Source of the DNA: Glandiceps talaboti
Taxonomy: Eukaryota; Hemichordata; Enteropneusta; Spengelidae
NCBI RefSeq assembly: GCF_964340395.1
Contig: NC_135560.1
Span: 18,503,598-18,567,597, forward strand
Direction: 5' to 3'
Length of the DNA: 64,000 nt
A program made the position numbers and the translations under genes. This document shows, piece by piece, positions 25,384 to 38,693 of this stretch. The notes beneath the pieces were generated by a model. That model was not told where the DNA came from. It did no database searches and saw only the letters and a list, made by a program, of their open reading frames with translations. Each line of letters begins with the position of its first letter. Within the stretch, counting starts at the first letter, position 1.

Positions 25384-26662
25384 TTGTCTGTCTACTTGTC
25401 TGTCTACTTGTCTGTCTGCCTGCTTGCCTGCCTGCTTGCCATAATGTCGGCGTGCGTTCATACTTTATGTACTTTCGTATGTATAAGCCAGTACTACGTA
25501 TTTTATATTGATGATTATGATCGCTGTTAATTAAAACCAATAATTCTTGTGCCATACATTTTACTTGGCATTGTGATAGGTTTTATAAGTTGTTAAGGTC
25601 CTTCTCTGTTTAAATTTCATCTTGAATATTAGGTTTTAACAGTTTTTTAAGGTCTCTCTGTATCATGTCGGACATTTTTACAGTTTAACCCTTCATGATG
25701 CTTTTTCTATTTTAGTGCGGTAAAGCGCTTTGAGGCTGTTGCGTAATGCGCTGATAAGAATGTATCATTATTATTATTATTATCATTATGTCAGAGTCCG
25801 ATTTATGTTGACACAGTACGTTTTGATAGGTTCTTGGAAGTGGACACTTCAGAGTAAGCCGTTATATTTTGCTATGTCTACAATAAACTCTTACGTCAAC
25901 TCATATATTGGATCATGGTAATCTAATTGGCACGAATTGCATTTATCAGTTCATTAAAATAACAACATAACAAAAACAAAAAAAGTTAAATATAAATTTG
26001 CGTCCCTGACAATTAGATATCATTCCCTCACCCAAGCCAAATTGAAAACATTCGAACAAACGATATCGGATTCTTTCCCTGATCGTTGTAGGTCACAGCG
26101 ACGTGTGTTTTCGTCATTGGCTCCGCGATGTGGTATGATGCTTCAATACTAATACCACTGCTTTAATCTTATATTTTTATAAACCTACCCCGTCGCTGAT
26201 CTCTGCTGCCCAATCGAAGCTGTCACCAGTGGAGTTTCCTTCAGATTCCTCAAATACCAAGAATTCAAGATGTTCTTGGTATTCTGCTCCAAGTTCCTTC
26301 AACATGGACTGCCTGAGTGGATTTATGTTGCAAATCGTAACAGCAGGGAACGACAGTTCTCTAAACGCAACTGCAATGTCATATGATACATTAAACTCGT
26401 AGTACTTCTGTATAAAGGTAACAGCTTGCCAGATAAACACACCCCAAGCGAGAGCACAGATAAACACCCAAATCAGTTTACCAAGCATGGATTTCGCCGC
26501 CACAAAGTTTGAGAAGCCATGCGCTGTTGTACTTGATCCGAATTGGGCAGCCACTTCTTTCATTTGACTTTTCCTCTTCTGGTTCTCGTCTGCCTCTCTT
26601 TCTTTACCATTTGAAACCTTACCATTTTCGACAAAGGTATCCATGTCCATGTTTCTATCCAT
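18946..26662 (-). CDS. DEG/ENaC family sodium channel subunit, gene B (10 coding exons, complete)
   Basis: Exons on the minus strand are 26662-26189, 24938-24751, 24373-24267, 23651-23488, 23039-22947, 21962-21848, 20810-20732, 20521-20390, 19415-19340 and 19110-18946. All have GT..AG introns and matching phases, giving 530 residues. Features: His-Gly at 48-49 (TTAHGFSN), first membrane segment about 63-83, FPAVTICNINPLR at 105-117, NFTQVLNPKYGNCYSFN in exon 3, Cys-rich thumb and palm in exons 5-8, and TM2 with NLGGLMGLYIGAS (filter G493-A494-S495). It then ends in a short basic tail. Exons 3, 4, 5, 6 and 9 have exactly the lengths found in gene A (107, 164, 93, 115, 76 nt). Exon 1 and the TM2 exon are the most similar parts. 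A splice acceptor (TTGTACAG) lies four bases before the ATG, as in gene A, so the first exon is again non-coding. It is convergent with A and the likely product of inverted local duplication. Subunit partners and stimulus are unknown. Confidence 0.95.
19780..19873. mobile_element. Fold-back MITE, family 1, copy 2
   Basis: Ends TAGACTGTAAGATACG and CGTACCTTACAGACTA are inverted repeats. Inner arms CGTGACGTTTCGCCCTCA and TGAGGGCGCCCCGTCACG pair around a short GGCC-containing loop. TGATCGTG lies on both sides (about 19769-19776 and 19874-19881), an apparent 8-bp target duplication if the left terminus is TGGGTAGACTG. It sits in intron 8 of gene B and has no coding capacity. Confidence 0.72.
23150..23312. 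repeat. Tandem repeat of about 55 bp containing TTTATCGTCTGG
   Basis: Four units carry ACATTTTATCGTCTGG followed by CTCAACA and AAATCTTACC. They lie between exons 4 and 5 of gene B. Single degenerate relatives are at about 44665-44750 and, reverse-complemented, near 59457-59485, so the unit is part of a dispersed family. Confidence 0.75.
24969..25215 (+). mobile_element. MITE family 2, copy 1 (TTAA at right edge)
   Basis: About 247 bp nearly collinear with 40554-40801. It starts AGAACTTGCAATCC and ends TGCAAGTTCCCTA followed by TTAA, giving a terminal inverted repeat AGGGAACTTGCA. Shared internal phrases are GAGCATGCTCAGACGCAAAG, AATACCTAATCTGGAGCTAC and ATGCAACATTCAAC. The left end lacks TTAA, perhaps through small changes. 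It is in intron 1 of gene B; no coding capacity. Confidence 0.75.
25312..25441. repeat. (CTGT)n microsatellite with degenerate GCCT tail
   Basis: About 17 CTGT units are followed by CTAT/CTTG variants and then TGCC/TTGCC units, in intron 1 of gene B. Confidence 0.96.
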
Positions 26663-26847
26663 GTTGCTGTACAATTAGTTTATGAAGAATTATAGAGATA
26701 TATGATCCGTCAGTAGGTTTTGGAGTTGACGTTGTATGTTGCTGATCACCAGGATGGGTCCCATATAAACTCTGTAGGTGGTTAATATGAATACATAAGT
26801 TACTAATAAACATTCTAATTTCGTGAAAATCGTTAATCATCCTGTGG

Positions 26848-26957
<110 letters not shown>

Positions 26958-29774
26958 TATATCTCGCCAATAAATTTCCCATTCTGAATTCACTAATTAC
27001 CTTTGCATAAAAATGCATTGGAAATTGGTTTTCCACGTGCATTCATAAAAAGAAGAGAATAAAATTGAAACTAAAGATAAGAAAGAAAAAACAATTGAAT
27101 AAAACGTAGCAAAGAAGATGCAAGTGAAAAGTAAAAGCAAAAGATAAAATTGATGTAACACAGCAAGCTCCTTGCATCGGCCCCGTTGTCTCTTTTTGCT
27201 CTTTCTTTTCTAAAGTGATTCCATACTTTTATTCCGACTTTGAATTCTTCTACACAAATCCCTACAGCGGCAATCGAGGTTTCGGGTTATTAAGATAGAC
27301 ACAAGCTAAATCTATAGCTTGTGATATGTTGATACTCTGCTCAGATGATTGGCCAAGAAGTCATCGACACTATATTGAATCATAGACAGTTTATTGAATC
27401 ATAGACAGTCTATGATTGAATGAATAAACTACAAATTTGCTTTGCCTTACTTAATAGGCAAATATGAATGGGAGCTAAGCAATTGTTATTGTATCAAATT
27501 GGAGTGTGGTTAAATTATTTGGCACTGGAGATCTTTCGATATTGTCCTTAATTCAGGACAACAGAGAGTCCACGCACTGTGACCTCATGTAACTCATCAA
27601 AACTCAAATATAAATGCTCATTATACAACAATTGTGGAAAAGTTACGAATATCGGATGGTTTTTTTGTTATTTATTTCATCAAATCCCCAACTCTGTCAA
27701 TTGAATATCATATTACTGAAAGAACGAAATAGGTGGGTTTTTTTTAAAGAGTAAATGAAAAATTAATTATTGACTTACGCTACGCTAAAAGCAGTTATCA
27801 TAACAATGTGAGTGTTAAATTAAAAAAATTGAAATTATTAATTTTTACAAATGTAAACATAACAGCAACAGAGCGTTCAATAAAGTAAATGTGGTGCTCT
27901 GTTCAATATTGAAATTAGAAACAGTTTCTATCGAACTGTTTGAGCTTTTGTCAGTATTCAAGATAATGTAGCAATTGCAGTGAATTGGCTGTTATATGGT
28001 AACCGTTGCTATGCATTTCCATATGAAAATCAATTAGATTTTTGTCCATTCTCCTCACCGTAAGACAGCGAAATAAAAAGCTAAATGCTCTGGAAAGTGA
28101 GCATTAATGGAACTGTTTAAAACTGTTCTTTTGACATGTCACAGATTACTGTCACGTATATCATTATAAAAGGACATGCGAGAGTGAAATTAAAAAAGAT
28201 GTTGATAGTATGCATGGCAGACAGGGAAGGCGGCAAACCGGTACATGGTGGCATACTTGTCTCGTGACTGTTTCACATATGAAAGTAAACATCATAATGT
28301 GTCGAATTGAATGACAAACGCTAGGAATTTACTCTTTTTGATAAATTTGTAACAAGATATAATCCCAGGTGAACAACTTGTCTAAAAATTCAGCCAATTC
28401 ATACATACCTAAATATCGTTGTAGTGTTCGATCTTACCTGTCTCTTTACCTGTTCAATCACTCTTCCTATGGTATCACATTCTGACTACAAACCCTGACT
28501 AGAGGTAAGGGAGTCGTCATTATTTACGGCGGGGTGTGAAAGATTTTACTATTTCATCCACCCCCGGCTATAAATTTGTGATTAAAACCCATCCCAGACA
28601 ATATTTACACGTTTTCAATATACCAGACCTGCAGAGATTTGGCGTTCACACGTCCTGGCAATCTGAGTCGAGAGAGTGGGACAAATGTAGCATCAAATTG
28701 ATACCACACTCCGTACAATATATGCACGAGTCAAATTTTGGTTTTTGCCAGAATCATTAAAGAAGACATGAGAAAAATAATCCCACACACCAATGGTCTA
28801 TGATTCAATATCTCACTTTCGTTAAGGGTTTCTCTTCTGCAAGCCTCAACTCGTGTGAGATATGCTATCTCCGAGGCATTTAAGGAGTATGATTCTGTTA
28901 TTCATGGTCATATTGCCATCAACGCCAAGACTTGACTGAATGACTTCTAGCCATCCGTATGCAGATTGACAACGATGTAATCCATCGCACATTGTAACTA
29001 ACTCTGTCGTTCAAATGTTTGGTCATTGACATTCTATCACAAAGTGATGGGTAATGGATAGTGTCTTTAGTCACGTGACGAAGCGATTTACATGCGCGCC
29101 AACTGAATTTAACACAATTTCTGGTGCTGAATGTATTTTTACATTTAGCAAAATGCTAAATGTAGAAAATGTACGTAGTCAAATATTGTAGCTTTTCGAT
29201 GCCTTTTCGTCACCATTAAACAAGGTTGCATGTAAATTTAGAAAGCGTATGAAATTAACACAGTGCTCATTTATAATTATAATTGACAGGAAATTTGCAA
29301 CGAAATTGATATTCACAATAATTGCATCATTTTCAAGGTATACGTAGTCTATTTAATCTCATGTACCTTACAAGTCTGTACTATGTACTAATGCAATAAT
29401 GTATAAAAAGCAACATCACGCAAAATCACATAAATCATAAATATATATCAATGCAGCTTTAGTAACTTATAATAATGAAAACGACAATTTGAAACAGACA
29501 CTGCAATACTCATAATTGAGACAGAGACATCGATGTCATTGAAAGTCCATTTACAATTTTGACATTTCATTAGTCATGGCAAATTGACGCTATGCTCACT
29601 CACGGGTACAATTTACAAAGATAATAGGCAGCACAACATATCAAGGATAGCCGAGTCTGAATTCTTTCGAGATATTGGTCGATGAACTTATACCGTGTAT
29701 GCTTGGTCATGCGTACTATCAGTACAGTATAATGAAAGAACATTATAGGCTAGGATAAGACAGCTTTATCTTCA

Positions 29775-30160
29775 CTTTAAAGTATTGCAAGCTGCGAAAA
29801 AAACACCAGCGCGTTTGCTGAAATGAAGTGAGCAAAGGAAAGACTTCACACAAAGACAAAAATCAACAAAATACAGCTGGTGGCAAAAACAACAGTAAGT
29901 GCTTCTGATGTAGATTCACGCCGTGCTTTTATCGGTTTCTTTATATTCAATTCATCTGTGGAAGTTATAATGTAACGGTAACAGTATTACTCGATCACTA
30001 TCATGTGTGTCTTCTATCAGTAAAATATTGGTTCCAGGACTCCTAGGCTGGTGGTGGTCATACTTTGATAAGTTACCAACAGTAATTACATTGTATGTCT
30101 TTGCATCAATCTTGTCTCATTCCTGCTTACCAAAAAGCAAGTAAACGCACTGATGTTTTT
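29775..30160. repeat. Sequence shared with 2905-3160
   Basis: Shows the same ordered islands as the 5' flank of the angiopoietin-like gene (GCGAAAAAAACACC, AAGTGAGCA, AAGGAAAGACTTC, CTTGTCTCATTCC, AACGCACTGATG), with extra sequence between them. No exon of an angiopoietin-like copy was found to the left, where the gene body would be expected. Confidence 0.5.
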
Positions 30161-31706
30161 TCGCGAGTTGTAGTGCCAGGATGATTACCCAGTTTGTCTA
30201 CATATAACTTTTTACACATTCTTTTAGTTTTTGTGCAATTAATGTGGTAAAAACACGGACTTTATTGATATTTTTAAAAACATACCTGATGATGGAGAAA
30301 TATGAGTAGATTATTGAAAACATATATTGATGAATATCATAATATCCAGTAAATATCAGCTTTTAATTAGAAATTAATGTATGTGTTCAAGAATTGCCTG
30401 AAAAAATGCAGTGTCGTACTTTTACCAAGAGCACCTTTTTTTGCAACATTGTCCCGCTTTTCAGACTGCCGGACACAATTTTTGTAACCAGATCAATATA
30501 TATGCAATTTCATAAGTTTATGATGGCAAATTGTAAGGATTAAAATAGTCATATTGTCCTCTCAACATTTCAGGATGGTTACAGTCACCCACAGTTGAAA
30601 AAAAACAGGGTGCAAGATTGAAAAAAAACCTACGGAAAATGCCGTTTTAGTTTATACAACAACTGAGTTTTTACACAAGACTTGAAACTATGATAATTTG
30701 TGGCCAAACAGTCAGCCTCGGTATCACTGTGTTGTTTACTATATCAAAAGTTGTATGGATATTAAGCGCCAGTGTTTTGTTGCATATATAAATTTAAAAT
30801 GTACGTGAGAAGGGTTACGTTTGCAATTGAATTGAAGGTTTATAAGAGACATAATAATGTATATTAATGACTTGTCTGGCATCTACACACCGGTATTTAG
30901 TTACGCCTAAATGTCACAAAGGGCTCAGACGATTCTAGATATTTTCTATAGTAGTTGTCTGAGCCTAGGGTGAAAACAGAGTAGGCCCACTATTTATTTG
31001 TATTCCACAGCCTGACCTGTGATCTGTCATAGTACTTCACTACCATGACAGGTGTTACCAGTACACTAGTATACCTATTCAAAAATGTACATGCACGAAC
31101 AGTTTACACAGCTACAGGGTAAAAATAAATATGGAATCGTCATGCCTAATTTTTCATCAGATATGTTGTTGTATTTTTTTTTCTCATGGTGCTGACTGAA
31201 TAGTCGTTTCTTGACCCCTTTGTATGAATCAATAGAAACACTTGGGATCAGTCTGTTTTTGTTTGTTTAAAAAGACTAGCAAATAAGCCACTGTGTAAGT
31301 TTACAAATTAAGGACACCACTTGAGACAGTCTTGGTATATGTCTTACAGCTCCGTCTTGCTGTAACTTTCCGCTATCATGTTATATTAACTTTTGTGAAA
31401 ATACACCAAATTGAAATTTTGACATGAAATGTTCAACCATTTCACAAAGAGTTAAATAGTTCGAGTTGCAATAACTGGGACTTTAATTTACAATATTCGA
31501 TTTTATGATGCGTTTTTTATGATCTTTGCCTTAAAAGTGATTGTTCTTAACGAGCGATTACTTGGACTCTTAATGTCATTGTTACAATTGCATCATAAAT
31601 ATAGTGGATCTTAATGGGGATAGGCGAAAATATTCATATGAAATGGTAAATTATACACATTTGGCCAAAAAAAAGAAGTGCTTCTGGTCAGCGTCACACT
31701 TATATA

Positions 31707-31738
31707 TCAGTTGCGTGAAACTCGGAGTTACAACTAGT
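31707..31738 (+). other. Half hammerhead-like relic
   Basis: TTGCGTGAAACTCGGAGTTACA matches the 3' half of the hammerhead-like core at 51546-51567 (TGCGTGAAACTCCGAGTTACA), except for one loop base and the flanks. The CTGATGA half is missing; ATATATCAG stands in its place. As in the other locus, TA-rich sequence follows closely (about 31760-31790). Confidence 0.5.
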
Positions 31739-31850
31739 GACTTCATAATTCCTTAGATTAAGTATATATAATATATATGTATATATACATAGAGTTTCAT
31801 TCTTCTTTCGCCAAGTAGAGTGCTCAATCACCTTGATACTACATACATAT

Positions 31851-31881
31851 ACGCACACGCACTCACACACACACACACGCA

Positions 31882-31920
<39 letters not shown>

Positions 31921-32124
31921 GCACATGCACGTGCACGCACGCACACATACATACATACATACATACATACATACATACATACATACATACATACACACAT
32001 ACGCACACATACACAGACACACATACACACACATACACACACATACATACATACATACATACATACATACATACATACATACATACATACATACATACAT
32101 ACATACACACACACATCTCATATA

Positions 32125-32156
<32 letters not shown>
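31851..32156. repeat. (CA)n / (CATA)n / (TA)n compound microsatellite
   Basis: Alternating blocks: (CA)n 31861-31920, CATA units 31947-31995, mixed ACACATAC 31996-32042, CATA units 32043-32105, and (TA)n to 32156. All long frames across it are low complexity. Confidence 0.96.
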
Positions 32157-32163
<7 letters not shown>

Positions 32164-32746
32164 TATACAGCTACTTTATTGCAATATGGTTTAAATATAG
32201 AAAAGAGCGACGCCTATAACTTATGAGATACAATTAAGAAAGGATGTTGTTTACACTGCTATAGACCAAAGTGTAAAGATTAGGAAGACATTGTTATTCT
32301 TTACAGTAGACTTATCAAGGTCAAAGCTATTAAGGTAGGAGGTGTCAAATTCGAATTACGTCAACGACGCAACTTTCGGCGCAGACTGAAACGGGCGCTG
32401 TTGTCAACATTCGAACGCGAAACAAACCCGTGTCTGGAAGTGAAGTGAAGTGTTATAATTATGTTTTCCGATCGCTGTACGTACTCTTGAATTGAAGATT
32501 TAGGGTGAACGGAAGGTAATTTCGTATGAGTTTCAGAAGTCCTTATGAAGAAAATCAGCTTTACTACCATGACTTAAAGAGGAACTGTCTTATAAAATTA
32601 TACTTGATGAAATGTATGAACAACCACGCTCCCTATATTGCCGGTCAAGCAAAACATTGACGTGCGAAACAGAAAAGTTGGAGTCGGCCATATTAAAAAG
32701 ATAACACCACGCCCGGTGTCTGACGCTAGAATTACACGAGTTCGCG

Positions 32747-33470
32747 AACTATTGCACGATTAACCGTAACGTCTGAATACATCCAAGATATTTTACGTGA
32801 GATACCCCCAGGTCATAAATGTTTGCTTCTACACAAGTCATCCAAGTTGAGTACCCCCCCCCACCCGTACAAACAAGCAAAAACATTTTCTTTTAATCTT
32901 CTCCTTATTAGTTGCTTTGATTTCGACTGCTCGACATGAAATTGACATGACATGACACTTGGAAACTTAAATTGCATTATTCCAAAACAATGACTTGTAT
33001 GGTATTCACATGAAATTTACATACTGGCCATAATTCCATATCGCCATTAAATGGAGTACTTTGTTTGGGTTTTGCTTTGTTACTATGGTAACCAGATTTG
33101 CTATACAGATTGATTCTATGTCGTTTTGGAAGTATATCGCTCGATAGGTCAGCAGTGTCACCAGAGCTAGAAGGCGATTGATGGGGTCAAAGTAGCCCTA
33201 GGTCAATCATTTGATTGTTTGTGCGCGTTTTCTCAAACCATTGATGTCCCATCGGTGCTAAAACCATGTTTGTCATTACAAGAAAAACAACAATGATAAT
33301 TATTAGAAACCGTACGACCGATCGTGGAGAAAAAAAGTGAAAAAGCTACTTCTCGTATTTAAAAATGGGGTTTCAACCGTGTGACCAGTTGCGGACAATA
33401 GACAATGAAAAAATACTTCATCTTCACTGGGCCATGACCGTGCGACTGGTTGTGGAGAATAGACAGTGAA
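32747..33470 (+). repeat. Tandem duplication, unit 1
   Basis: About 0.7 kb that recurs at 33541-34225 with an offset near 794 bp. It starts at AACTATTGCACGATTAACCG and keeps landmarks ATACCCCCAGGTCATAAATG, ATTCACATGAAATTTACATA, ATCGCTCGATAGGTCAGCAG and CACTGGGCCATGACCGTGCG. No coding function was recognised. Confidence 0.88.
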
Positions 33471-33540
33471 AAAAACAATACTTGAGTCGGAACTTCTAAA
33501 CTACATCGAGGCCATAAAAAGGCTGCTTACACAGTCTGCT

Positions 33541-34225
33541 AACTATTGCATGATTAACCGTAACGTCTGAATACATCCAAGACTTTCTACCTGAGATACC
33601 CCCAGGTCATAAATGTCTTCTTCTACACAAGTCATCCAGTTTGAGTAGCCCTCCCCCACTCAAACAAGCAAAAACATTTTCTTTTAATTTTCTACTTAGT
33701 TGCTTTGATTTCGACTGCTCGAAATGAAACTGACATGACACTTGGAAACTTTAATTGCATTATTCCAAAACAATGACTTGTATGGTATTCACATGAAATT
33801 TACATACTGACCATAATTCCATATCGCCATTAAAATGAAGTACTTCGTTTGGTTTTTTTGCTTTGTTACTATGGTAACCAGATTTGCTATACAGATTGAT
33901 TCTATGTCGTTTTGGAAGCATATCGCTCGATAGGTCAGCAGTGTCACCAGAACTAGACGGCAATTGATGGGGTCAAAGCACTAGATCAATCATTTGATTG
34001 TTTGTGTGCGTTTTCTCAAACCATTGATGTCTCATCGATGCTAAAAACCATATTTGTCATTACAAGAAAAACAACAATGATAATTATTAGAAACCGTACG
34101 ACCGATCGTGGAGAAAAAAAAGTGAAAAAGCTATTTCTCGTATGACCAATTGTTGACAATCGACAGTGAAAACAAAAATACTTCTTCTTCACTGGGCCAT
34201 GACCGTGCGACCGGTCGTTGACAGC
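33541..34225 (+). repeat. Tandem duplication, unit 2
   Basis: Second copy of 32747-33470, with scattered substitutions and short indels. Its right part is about 80 bp shorter, lacking the extra segment around 33357-33420. It ends near GACCGGTCGTTGACAG. Confidence 0.88.
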
Positions 34226-35159
34226 AATGGAACCCCCGGCCATTACACATCCCTGTATCAGTATAGTAACGTCCTGCCAATTTAAAATTACTGAATTTAT
34301 AGTTTGTTTTTCAGTAGATGTATTCGACCAAATATAGATTATTTTTCAGCTGTCTCGCCAACTATAGTATGTCACTAGTCACACTAACTCTATTGAGTGT
34401 TTACATATCATACATAAAGCCTACAGTTCAAATTGCAACAAATCATACAAGTTGTACATTTCTACATTGTCTCCCCATGAAAGAAGTACCCATGGTAAAA
34501 TTAATAAGATTTCAATGAGGGGTTCTACCCAAAATCAATAAATACATCTAGTAGTGTAGCTTTTGGGCCTCACAGTGTGTGCAATGCCACTTTATCATGT
34601 GACTAGGTACGTATACTGCATGCCGGGTTCAGTGGATCAACAGGTACTGATGTGGTTATTTCCTATTTCATAGTGACCACACTCAACAATACAACACTAG
34701 CAATTTCCTTACATGAAATCAACATTTAACTGTTTCAACAATGTGAGAATGAGATATATGGTGCAAGATCAATATATATTTCAAATCAATGTAGGATGAA
34801 AAATTAAATTCTTTTACTTTTGGGGTGTTTTTTTTTAGTTGTCTAGTTCTCATCCTACAGAAACGATTTTACTTTTTAATGGGTCTGTTTGTACCCCTAA
34901 ACATGCGATTATTTCTTTTTTAAAAATATCCCCTAAATTGAGAAATGGAAGAATTTTCACTATAGCACAGCACTAAAATGGAGTGTCAACAAAAGATCTA
35001 TTTTTCCTCACTACATACAGGCTTTGTATTCATAGTACGTGTATTACTACATACTGATTTGAAATTGGATGGACATTTTTAATTTTGGCCAATTAAGTTG
35101 GGGGGGGGGACTAAATGTTTTTAGCTTTTTATCCTACATTGAACTATTGACACCCCTAA

Positions 35160-35660
35160 TGTGTTGATTTATCATACATAATTATGTACTGACAGAACTT
35201 TCCCTTGGCACCCATGTGTTCCAGTATTATGAAATTTCATGTGAATTGTGTCCAAAAATGTTGAAATTTGGAAGGGGGAGGGGTCATAATTATGAATATT
35301 ATGGCCACTTTGGCTTTGGGAGAAATACCTAAACTCTACACATGAATAGTTCAGTTGATTTATCATACATATGAACTGACAGAAATATACCTTGGTGCTT
35401 GTGTGTTCCAATATTATACAATGTCAAGTGATTTTTGTTCAAAATGTTGAAATTTTGATGGGGTGGGGGTTAACATCTTTTACTGGCATTTTAAAGTTAG
35501 CATACACACAATGATTTTTGTTGTATAATTATGAAGAGGCATTGGTACATTATACACATGTGCAAAGTTAAACAAGCTCATTTTAATTTTTGTCAAAATT
35601 CAACAATATTTCATTAAAAAATTCTGTCAAAAATGTCTAAATTTAGATGGGGTGTGGGGT
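35160..35660. repeat. Degenerate tandem repeat of about 185 bp
   Basis: The series TTGATTTATCATACAT, ACTGACAGAA, CCTTGG, GTGTTCCA-TATTAT, AAAATGTTGAAATTT and a G-rich stretch appears at 35164-35285 and again at 35355-35472. A weaker third echo (AAAATGTCTAAATTTAGATG then GGGGT) is at 35628-35660. Confidence 0.7.
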
Positions 35661-36429
35661 TACAATTTCAATTCTAGAATTTAAACGGATGTGGTGACCC
35701 ACTATTATTTTGTCATTGATAAATAGCTGGAATAATACATTGTACACATACAGCATATAAAAATAATCTATCACAGACTTTTATCCTTTTTTGCAGTTTT
35801 CTTACATTTTTCTTTAAAAATCGTAAAGCAGCTGGGGATAAAATAACATAGCATTTTATGAAATAATGAAAAGAAATTACAAACACATATGTCTGGACAT
35901 AATACACATTGCACTAAAATATGTAAGTTAATTAAGTGCTCCAGGGATAATCTTTAATGGTCAAAAATTGTGATGTAGTTAATTGTTGTATATCTACTTA
36001 TTTTGACCCAAAACAATATGTGTAGATACAAGAAACGGTCATTATCTTGAAAACAAAGGTGGTGACATAGTATTTTCTTTGCATTTTTTACATATTCAGA
36101 TATCACTGCTTAGGTATGCAAAGTATAAGAAAAATCTATCGACTTTTTGAATTTGACACCTCCCCCCTTAAGCTATCTTTTATTAAAGAATTCATACGTC
36201 AATGCACATGTTAAAATCAAACTTGGTCAAGGTCGTACGTGTACATGTACCTGTAGAGTAGGGGCCATTTCTACCTTTTCATGTATTATCTCTGTTCGCA
36301 ACAAACCTCCATTTGGACATACCCATTTGACTAGAAATAACTCGCGTTAGTATGAAAAAAGACCCCATAAATTCATAAACGGTACATATAATTATGTGTG
36401 TGGGTCCAATGATAGGAATGATAGCCATG

Positions 36430-36540
36430 GCAATGGACGGGGGGGGGTCTTGGGACTGGACGGGGGGGGGGTTTCTTGGGAAAGGACAGGGAGGTGACTT
36501 GGGAGAGGATGGGGGAGGGGATTTAGGAGAGGAACACGCT
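36430..36540 (+). repeat. G-rich degenerate tandem repeat
   Basis: Four or more units of a pattern like GGA-C/T-GGGGGG followed by CTTGGGA. Several runs of eight or more G suggest quadruplex potential on the plus strand. The proline-rich frames on the minus strand are by-products. Confidence 0.7.
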
Positions 36541-37839
36541 TCCATACATCGCGAAGGGACGTAGTAAAGAAAATACTCACGATCAAATTTTATTTATTTA
36601 TTGTAGAAAGATGACATTTCAGCCTAAACCCACATCTTTATCACCTAAAAAATTAGAAACACATAATGCTGTCTGGCCAAAAAAACGTATTTTAAAATGT
36701 GCGTATAAAAGGATAGAAAATGGAAGTTAGTACCCACTTTAATTACAAGAGCTTGTTTTAACTACTAATTTACTTTTCATAATTATTATTATAATCATCG
36801 TTATCAATCACGAGAGGATACTTTGTCCACAATTTATATTTCATTCTAGTGATTGCAATTTTAATTTTAATTGTAATCATTAATTACTAGAGCCTACTTA
36901 TACTACCAATTTGCATTTTAATAATTATGATCATAAATTATTCTACAGTCCATTCTAATTTATGATAGAATTTCTAAAACAATGCAAAATTCTGAGAACT
37001 CTATGGATTATTCCCAAATTTCTTTTGAACCGAGAATGTTTTACTTTACCAAGTTTTCTCTGTTCCTAGCAACGTTATGGCCTAATTTGATAAGAGGGGT
37101 AAACCATTGTATAGAGGGGTAAACCATTGTAAAGTACGGTTTGAAGTATTAGGGGTGGAATAAAATACGCACCGTTAATGGAATGGAAGTAAGTCAATAA
37201 ATCTCTAATGTTGCCACTGTCATCTAAATATTGATATAAACGGTCTATTGGTCGAAACATACATTACTTCCAATAGTCAATACACAGTGACGTGTGTAAT
37301 CGAATAGAACCGCTCTGATGACGTGTAGCATAGATGTATTTGCATAAATAAAGTTGTCGCGGTCTTTTAACGAGGTCCACACAAACAAATGAATTCCACC
37401 ATGCCTATTCATCACATTTCTAAGGAGTCGACTATAATGTATTCATTTGTCGGACATTTCAATTTGAATTCTTAAACCGTAAGCGTTCGTTGATATTATT
37501 GACAGAAAGAATACGTCGTTTATGTGCATTGTAAAACTAACGAATAGAGAAGTTATCATACGGAAAGCAAAAATTTGCAGTGTCGAGAAAGGGAAACCTA
37601 ATATGTGTAGGGAGCCTTCAGTATTTACGCGGGGGGGGGGTATTAGAAAACAATATTTGTACATATAAAGTGACAAACAGTAAAAGACTGGCTAGTTACC
37701 TTTCTCTTATAATCATACACAATCTATTTAGTATCTAAAACGTGCTTTCTATGATATGCACACTCTGCCTGGTCGGGTCATCACTTGTAAAAGTTCCCTG
37801 ATATCATTGTCATCATCATCATCACCTTCATTGTAAAAT

Positions 37840-37985
37840 GTGATCATCTCCCAAACATTACAGTGCAAAATATGACCCTTCCCCAAGAACAAGTATGTAA
37901 ACTGTGACCCCCCCCCCCATTACTCCGGCCCTCCCCCTGTAAATATTGAATGCTCCCTTGTAATTATCAAATATTCTGAGTGAAT
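37840..37985 (+). repeat. C-rich dispersed repeat, copy b
   Basis: Collinear with 10495-10655: TGTAAAATGTGA, AAAATATGACCCTTCC, TGTAAACTGTGACCCCC, CCGGCCCTCCCCCTGTAA, ATTGAATGCTCCCTTGTAAT. A short opposite-strand fragment (GGGAGCCTTCAGTATTTACG) lies near 37611-37630. Confidence 0.6.
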
Positions 37986-38693
37986 TACAAACGTAAACAC
38001 TGTGTTCTACTTTTGCTTTGCTTACTTTAAAAATTAAATGGATGCTTATTGTTCGCCACGTCGTTTCGCTTTACATACACGAGATATGTTCAAGAGATAA
38101 TTACAGTACAATCAACATTATAGTATCAGTTTCTATGTTATTCGCATCAAATTACACACAGCAGTAAAATACAGCGGAAAGGAAATGTTTGTTACATTTT
38201 AAAGGTCTCCGGTCATCTGATACGCATGTCTGCTTTTTATTTGTTGACAGACAGACATGATACGTCGCGTCACGATCACTTCATAAGCTCTTACACATCC
38301 CCAAAGTTCCGATCACACTAAGCTTGTAGTCAGAGTTCATTTGGAGCTAACGTCTTTCGTAAGATAGAATAGTATCAATAACAAAAAACTTATAATATTT
38401 GTTATGTTAACAAAATAGAATGTAAATAGGATACACCAGTCAAGAAACAAACTACACTGAAGAGTAACACTCCTGATTTTCACGAACACCTATGCATTTG
38501 TTAATATCCATGTAAAAGACAAAAAAAAACTAATATCGCAACAAGTTATTTACAGTAGATATCTACTTGAACCAATAGTAACGTTGTGTAAAAGCTGTAT
38601 ATAGAACCTCTCATTTTAGTCGCGAAGCCAATTTCATAATATAGACAAGTTCATCATATTTGAATTCATCAGACAACACCAATTCTATCACGT

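Noticed and set aside
28536-28760. 74-residue frame with average composition
   Set aside because: No homology recognised, no splice context; expected by chance in 64 kb.
31820-32194. CRISPR-like regular repeats
   Set aside because: Simple dinucleotide and tetranucleotide repeats without unique spacers in a eukaryotic context.
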